DNA of 64,000 nt from Siphonodentalium dalli (Eukaryota; Mollusca; Scaphopoda; Gadilida; Siphonodentaliidae): assembly GCA_032622095.1 (NCBI GenBank), contig CP136064.1, positions 41,009,912 to 41,073,911 of the forward strand, read 5' to 3'. How positions within the stretch are numbered: position 1 is the stretch's first letter; the number at the start of each line of letters is the position of its first letter. The notes beneath the pieces are model-generated. The model saw only the letters and a list, made by a program, of their open reading frames with translations, did no database searches and had not been told where the DNA came from. Shown in pieces: positions 27,101-36,100 of the stretch. Both the position numbers and the translations under genes were made by a program.

Positions 27101-30100
27101 GGAAATCTGCTACCGTAGTTTGTTCAGTCAGTGCTTTCAGTGTCATGGGTTCAGATGCATGGCAGTTCCAATTAGTTACACCTGATTCTTTTTCAACAGT
27201 AACTGTACTGTAAATTGTGTAATCTGTAATCAGTCTGTATACTCATTCCTGAGTACTGTCACTGACCACTGTCAGAATAATATTTTGCGCCATACTATTG
27301 GCATTCATATTCTCGATATTTGAAGGGCGGTGCTCATCAACAGAGCTGACACCTTCTTAATCGTTCAATCCATCGTGTGTAATCACGATTCTTCTTCTTG
27401 TCTCTGATTTTGACACCATCGTCGAATATTTCGGAAGAATTTCCCAACTTTAAGCGTATCAAGTTGATTCTATAAATCTTCGTTTTCGTCGGATTTCGAT
27501 CTAATCTTAAATATACGTCTCTAGTATGTGTGATACTACTCTCCGACTCTGAATTAAAAGCTCTGAGAGTCTCAAAGACCCTCAAATAAAACTTTTATAA
27601 GAGCGAGTGAAAAATTCCTTGTTAGGTTTTCTGCGCCAAAAAGGATTCTGAATGGGATACCGTTTACCGCTTCCTTGTTCGTAAATCTCGGCGGTTGCGA
27701 CTAAAAGTCGCATTCGGAAGCGGGCTAGTTGAAATTACGCGCCAAGGGGGGTAATTCTATAGTGGTTGTCAGGTAAGGTAGTTTTCGTAAGAAAATGTGC
27801 ATGCTACACTGGCTTTCTGAACGGATTAAGTTCAAGATGCTAGCATTATCTTACAATTCGTCAAAAGCTGTATTTCACTTATCTCAATGACATTATTTGT
27901 GTTTATGTACCTCTCATATCCGAGGAATTAATACTGTCAGCATACCCAAAGGTTGATAGTAGTTTCGGAGACATATCGTTTTCGATAGTCAAACCAATTG
28001 GGAATTCTCTGCCATTGAACTTTGCAAATGTCTTGAATATAATGAGTTCGAAGCAGGGACCAGCCTAAGAGTTTAAATTTGAAGAAGTCACTTCTCCTAT
28101 TTTCTTAATTCTTATCAAGGAGAATGTTATCGGGGAGAAGTCAATCAAAGTCATAAGGGTTCAATTAACACCCCAACTATCAGCCTTCTATGATCCAATA
28201 AGTATTATGCAATACAAGCCCATTTATAAAACCATTTGAATTGGTAAATACACCATTATAATCAGGAAATACACTTTAAATATGTTTGGACATATTATTC
28301 ATTGGAACAATTTTGGGAGAAGATATCTTCGTTATCTCATAAGTCGCCTTCTAGGCTGGCCCCTTGTTCAAAGGTCTTTTATTTACTGAATATTACTCCG
28401 AACATTTGTGTGAGCATCTGATGAACCAGCTTTCAGGAGCAGGCTGTAGATTTAATGCATGCTTGAATTGTAACTTTAAATCTGAATTTGTTTTTTTTTA
28501 TTTATTGTTTTTAAGCGCTTTGAAACCTCCGTGATATGGGCGCTATATGAGAAAAATTGTGCAACATGGTATATGTCTTGTCTTTTTTCAGAAAAAGTTT
28601 CAAGAACCGGCGACGGCGGGAGGATGAGCATATTGGCAGACTGCCAGTAAGTAGCTCACCGGTATGTGTTGTATTGCTTATTTACATTTTTTCTATTTGC
28701 TGTTGGGGGGGGGGGGGGGGGTGGATGGGGTGAGGAAAAAATTCCAGGATACAAGGTTGAATTTTTGTTCTTAAATTTAACATTGGAAACAGATTCTGAG
28801 ATTGGGGAGCTCAGACTTACCCACCCGGACCTTATATCCTGGAATAATTTTGTGAACCCCCCCCCCCCCCCCCCCACCCCCTCCTCCATTTGCTGATTGT
28901 CTATAAGCCAGACAATTTGATTAGACGACTATAAAAGTGAAACTATAGCAACAATAATAATTCTACTTCAAATATTTTTTGGTCACTTGAGTAAATCACT
29001 CCGTAGCATAGAATACTCTTTTGATTCAAGTGGAAACCATAAAAGTTTGATGAACACTTTCTCAGTGAGAACTGTCTTTTAACAGTGAAGATACTAAATT
29101 TTAATGCATCAATTTAATATTCATTTGATGTAAGTGAAGGCTCTTGAAGTATAGGATTTCTTCTTCAAACCTTTATTTTCTGCCATGCTTACTATAGAAA
29201 TCATGTTACAAGATGTGTCAAATTAGATTGTCTGACTTGACGCATGTGTATATTGTTACGAAATTGTATGTGCCTTGTAAGCAGATATTACCATCTCTCT
29301 ACATGTAATACATGAATTTCAGTAGTGACAGGCCTGAAAATTTGGTGCTGGACATTTGCGGGTCCCTAGAGGGTGAATTTATTGACGCTCATTCTGCTGA
29401 GGTGTAAGCAGAATGAGGTCCCCAGAGGGTGAATTTGGTGATGCTAGCCCGCTATGCGGGGTAGCATCACTAAATTCACCCTCTGGGGACCTCATTCTGC
29501 AAACGACACACACACTATTTCAAGGCTTGCTGACAAACAATTGGGATGGTTGTGGAATTGATGAAATCCAGTATGATCAGGACATGTGGCCTTCAGCTTC
29601 TGGAGGCATGTTTTATTCAGCTTTTTCAAGTGATAGGAAAAAACAGTAATGTTCCTGTTACTTTTATCATGTTTAGAGACTATTATGCGCATCAAAAAAG
29701 TAAATGGTTCTGCAGCACTGCTCTCTTAATTTCTCAAAATAACATAAAAATCATGGTTAGATTAAGTTAAAGCAACAAATTTTAGAATATTGAAAGCTAA
29801 AAAATATGAATATATCAAAGTTATCAGGTAAAAATTGTATTTTATTGTTGGAAGATTTGTCTTCTGATTTCTAGCTCTGTTGCATGGTGTATATATATCT
29901 GTTGTGTATGAATGCATGGTGTATATATATATCTGTTGTGTATGAATGCATGTCTTTATACCCCCCGCAACGAGTTGTGGGGGGGGGGGTATACTGGTAT
30001 CAGCTTGTCTGTCCGTCCATCTGTCCGTCCTTCCTTGGACACAATTTTGTCCGGAGTTTTACTCAGTCGTTTTATGATCATTTTCCGTGAAACTTGGCAC

Positions 30101-33100
30101 AGACATTAACCACCATGGGAAATTGTGCACCTGCGATTATGACGTCTGTCAGACTTTTTTTGGGGGAGTTATCGCCCCTTTTTTTACTTAGAAAATTTTC
30201 GCAACATCTATAATTTTATCCGAGCTTTTATTCCTACATTTTTAGATCATTTTTTTTTTAACTTGGCACATATATTTAGTACCATGGGAACCTGTGCACC
30301 TGCGATTATGACGTCTGTCCGACATTTTTTGGTGGAGTTATCCCCCTTTTTCAATTTATAAATTATTTTGCAACATGCATAATTTTGTCCGAGCTTTTAT
30401 TCCTACATTTTTGGGTCAATTTTTTAAAAACTTGGCACAGATATTTAGTACCATGGGAACCTGTCCAACATTTTTTGGTGGAGTTATCCCTATTTTTCGA
30501 CTTAGAATTTTTTTCGCAACATGCATAATTTTGTCCGAGCTTTTATTCAGTCAATAAATTTAGGATTAGGGTTAGGGGTTAGGGTTAGGGGGTTTAGGGT
30601 TAGAGTTACCTGTTGACATAATTTCAGTGCCAAATATATAGTTTTATTTGCTTTAACCTTTCAATAATAAATGGATTCCCCCACTCAGTAATATAAACAT
30701 ATACATTCGAATGGTATATTATTCATCTAGGGTTTTTCAGAAAAAATAAGCAGACAACATACAATAAAAGTGCAGAAGGAGCCCTATTTGTAGGAGGGAA
30801 ATGTTCTGAGAATTTGGGCGTTTGTTGAAATGATTTATATGAACATTTCCTAAAGGAACTACTCGTCAATGAGTATTTAGTAAAGAAAGGGTTGATGTGT
30901 TTCAATGCATGATATCTATCCCATTGGTTGTAATTTAATCAAGTATTGAAACTTTTCTGCAAATTCTATACAAAACAGTTATTCATCGAAGAATAAATCT
31001 TGTCCCTTGAAAGTTTTTTTCCATTTACAAATGTTTATAACACAAACAATTATGAAAATTCCAGAGAACTTTTGGGTTGCTAACTCCCACCCTTGATAAA
31101 CACAATTGTCTCCATTAGCAAACGTTATGCTTCTTTGGAAAATTAAATAATGTCTTCTAGGTAGCGCGATAACTAGATTGATATGTGAATTTCTTAATAT
31201 TTTGATCGATCGTCTGAAAATCAGTGCAGCCTGCCTAATATTTTGGACAGAGTTACGATCATTATTTAATTTTTGTGAATTTTAATTTAATTTTAATGAG
31301 AACTTTGAACATATGAGAACTGTTTCAGTTTGTCATGAAAGGCTTGATCAACTTTGAAAATCAGAACAAATATATTAGGAAAACTACAAGTTTGAATGTT
31401 TGATCAATTGATATCAATGTACCTAATGTATGCTATATTTGATCATAATTGATATCAATGTACCTAATGTATGCTATATTTTCTGTGTAAATATGAGTGT
31501 AAGTTAAGGCCATTTTTTCAGAAACTGGCCAAATTGAAAAACCAAAATATATTTGATCATTGAGAAGAAAAAAAAAAGAAAAAAATTATAAAAAAAATTA
31601 TAAATAATTCGTTGTCTAGCAATTCCATTAAACATTAACAAGCTTAACCCTTCCATGACTGGAGCTTTCTGAAATTTTGTGAAAACGCTGTGATAATGCA
31701 TCATCTTATATATGGGAGGCTCCCTATGGGAGACTCGCATATATAAGAGAATGTACTGGCACAGTATCTTTAATGCTGCACCAGCACGGCTCCCATCATG
31801 GAAGGGTTAAGTGAGATCTGGAGATATTCTGGCAGGCAGTTGCTGGCCAAGGCTGAAACTTTTTGGCCATAAAGTATATGTAATTTTACCACCGACTGCG
31901 CAAACACTGATTTTTGCTCTTTTAAGAATTATTTATTCCATTTTCAGCCAAGAGACCCCAAATCACACATTGAACCACAGTTTGAATTGGAGTCGGCTTC
32001 ATCATTTCCTCCGCTGCCTGGTTCTGTGGTGAGTTATGTTTCAAGATTAACTTACATTTGATACCATTGGTTAGCTGAGCTATGAGGATCACTAAATTAA
32101 TGTAAATTTATTAATGCTGTGCTCAACGATCAGGACTCTCAAGTATTACCGAAATTGATAGAGCAGGTGTCAGATATGCTGTGATTAGAAGTTGAATATG
32201 AATGTGAATAAGCCCTAGCTTGAATATTATAAACTTGTCATAATTTATTATTTCAAGCTTTTTTGTTCAGATTTGGTGAATTTGAGTAATAAATCTGTTA
32301 GAGGTGAGAAATTGGGTTGGCAGCTGATTTTGGATATTGGCCTTATATAGAGATTGCATAATTGCTTTTTATTCTATCAGGGTAATGCAACACAGGAGGT
32401 ATTTGAGAATAATTTAGCTGATGTAGTTAAAGGCACTGCCAAACCACAAGTGCGAGAAACTCCCAAGGTGCCACCAGCGTCATCGTCACCAATACCAAGT
32501 GCAAATGCTAGCAAGGAGAATGCAAATCCAGCCAGTAATACGACAAATAACAATAACACTACACAATCAGTTTCACCTGTCTCCAGCTCCTCCTCGTCTA
32601 CAAAGAACGCAGATGATATTAACCGTACCATCACAGTCAGGTTAGTCTCTTTGTGATATTAACCGTACCATCACAGTCAGGTTAGTCTCTTTGTGATATT
32701 AACCGTACCATCACAGTCAGGTTAGTCTCTTTGTGATATTAACCGTACCATCACAGTCAGGTTAGTCTCTTTGTGATATTAACCGTACCATCACTGTCAG
32801 GTTAGTCTCTTTGTGATATTAACCGTACCATCACAGTCAGGTTAGTCTCTTTGTGATATTAACCGTACCATCACAGTCAGGTTAGTCTCTTTGTGATATT
32901 AACCGTACCATCACAGTCAGGTTAGTCTCTTTGTGATATTAAAGACATATTATACATGTACATATTTCAGTGAATCTAATTGATAAGTGAGTTCCCAGGC
33001 ATATTGCTAACTGAAAGAATTCAGCATTTGACTAGTATTTCAAAAAATATCAGCCAGTAAGTTAGAAAATGCTGCATGTGATTTATATAAAATAAAAGAA

Positions 33101-36100
33101 TGAAGTTGCTTGCTGTCAATTTTTCTATATAAAATTCATGAAAAATAACTAATTGGGTATCCACACTTCACTGTTTCATCGCCTAGAACTGATTAAATAC
33201 CACATCTGAAGATATCCTTGTTAATATCATGGGGTGGGGGCGGGAATTGACTTTTTTGAGGTGTTTACATTGATTTTAATGACCTTATTTTAATGCTTAT
33301 TTTCAGAAATTGTTGTCTTTCTTTATAATTATTATGTTGACTCTTTCCTGTTTGATAATTTCAGAAGTAGCACAAAACCACTCAGTACAAATGATTCAGT
33401 CAACACTTCTCCAATAGAACAACAGTCCCAACCTAAACAGACGTCAAGCATTCAGCAGATTCCAAATCATATTCCGTCTCCAAAACAACAAAAACAAAAT
33501 CAACAACAAAATCAACAACAACAACAGCAACAACAACAAATACAACAACTACAACAACAGTTGCAAGTAAGTGAAGAAAATGTAAGTATTTATTTTAATA
33601 CATCTATCTCATGCCTAGTTACATGGCCGGTAACCTACATCATAATTTACCTGAAAATGGTGGCCAGATGTCGCACATCAAAGTGAGTGATCATCGTTTT
33701 CTTGGGCTACATAAATAACTCAACCAAAAAAGATAGAGAATGAACTATATATCAATTTCTCCACCGCTAACTACCTCTATTGCCTACATAAAACCTGCCT
33801 AATAAATGTTACTACTTTCATGACATAATTGCATATGCAAATTGCGCTGGTAACTAGGGACGTCAACTGACCTTAATAACGTCATTGTGATTTAGGGACA
33901 TTTTATCATCCATAATTCACTGCAATTGATACAAAATTCGTAAACGGATCTGTGTTTCGCGCTAAAACTTCTATAAACCATTACTACAAGGCCAGCTCAG
34001 AATAACTATAGAAAAAACCGAACGAACTATTTCGCTCTAAGCTGCACTCCAGTTTTTGCACATCATGAATTCTAATTAGTTTGCTTGATCTAATAAATGT
34101 AAGGGCGTCATCGAAATAATGAATGTAAAACTGAGGAAAATGACAGATTTACTTCACAAAAGGCAAGTTTTGTGCGATGGATAAATAAAATATGTAGCTA
34201 TTAAATGCTGTCGCTTAAACTGTTTATGTCCGCTCGGGGGATTTGGCATCAATTGGACTCGGCAGAGCCTCGCCCTATAGATGCTCAAATCCCCCTCACG
34301 GACATAAATATATTCTATATTTATCAATGAATCCTCTCCCCATTTAAATATGACCATTGAGAAGATATAAGTGTTCAAGTGACTCTGTCACCATTTTTCG
34401 AGGTTGTTAAATTTGAGCACCAAAACATTTGCAGTAACCACGATGAGTTGTTGGGATATAATAGCCCTCCTTAGTCTAATAGCTTGCTGATATCTTTGGA
34501 AAATATAGAAAAAATAATGAATGTTGAAATTGACACCATTTTCAAACCCTGAGTTTAGGAAATTGCTATGACTGTTCCACAGCATACCTATCCCTAGTCC
34601 AAGTCTTCTCGTACTAAAGCCGGCTAAGATATTGGGATGGAGGTGCCGGTCTTTAGTCCGAGTTCCAGGCCCATGCATTCCTTTGACAGGACTTAAGCGT
34701 TAGTGACCCGCTCAAATAAAACCACAATTATATGAAATAAAATATCACAATTGCTACAATAAACGGATAGTTTCCGCAGAAGACATGCTATTTTATCTGA
34801 AACCCACATCGGTTGTGAATTGAAAGCGGTAATTTAATGTGAAAAGAAACATTTGCCGCAGTGTTTACATATTTTTTAAAGTATGCGAACTCAGTTGACC
34901 TTGCGAACTGCGTTCGGCATTTTCCGTTGAAAATATTCCGTAGATTTTGGACAACAATGCAAATTACGATGAATTCTCCATTGTAATCGTAATTATGTGT
35001 GTCAATAAATAAAATAATAAATAGATTAATTAAACATTGGAGATATAAATGTAATACACTAAATAAATGAACCTTAAGTTTGAAAAGTCCCACTAAAACG
35101 GAAGAACTATATTTCGAAACTGTGTGATTCGGTTCTCCGATTATTTTATCAACACAGATGTCAAATGCACATCACGCATGGCAAGTCAGACACAAGAGTT
35201 CTAATTTGCTCCAATTTTGACAAGTTGCTTGCGAAAATTGTCAACAAAACTACCGTTCTGATCCTCCACTATGTCATTAAGTTTTTAGTGCGGGAATTGT
35301 TCTGAAAGCACATAGAAAACTGGACTTTCGGGCGAGCGGTTTTCGCTATTTTTGTTCGGAAAACCCGCGCTATATATAGAAACGGAAAGTAGAATTAGTA
35401 GAACAAACAGCGGATTATGCCGAACTTATTCGGACCACTTCGGCTTTCGGTTAAAATGTAAACAAACAGAGAAACAAATCGATGTGTGTGGCAATCAACC
35501 GGAATATTCTATGTGTAATTTAACATTAAAGTTAGATTATTATACACCATTATGACCATAAGATGTAAGCCTTTCCGATGTATATAGCATCATGTATTGA
35601 TTTGCTAGGTAAATCCAGTAAAATACACCACAAATTCCCGCCACAGATCGTGGGCGTAAGTCGTGTCAAAGGATTGGTATACAAGCGGTCTTGGACTAAA
35701 GACCAGCATCGCCATCCCAATATCTTAGCTGGTTTTAGTACAAGAAGACTTGGACTAACCTATCCCCAAGCCTGCAAATAGTGTTCCTGTCATTTGCAGA
35801 ATGAGGTCCCCAGAGGGTGAATTTAGTGACGCTATCCCGCATAGCGGGCTAGCATCACTAAATTCACCCTCTGGGGACCTCATTCTGCTAAGGCCCTCAA
35901 CTGCTATGGCAGACCTAGGATCAGATTGAAGTTCCCCAGTTGAAGTTGGTGATGTTCACCCATTAGGCACCTCAATTATGAAATTTATCTTCTGCAAATT
36001 AGGGGATATAGAAACTTCCTAGAAGGGAAATGTAACTAAAAACAATGTTAATTTGATACTATAGATACTTCCCAGAAGATGAGGCCTAAGCAGAATGAGG

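Noticed and set aside
28656-28896. Gly-rich and Pro-rich frames on both strands
   Set aside because: Produced by the G17 and C19 homopolymers.
32615-32942. CRISPR array
   Set aside because: The units are contiguous 40-bp copies with no unique spacers, in animal DNA, and include an exon end. The 79-bp array at 14196 fails for the same reason.
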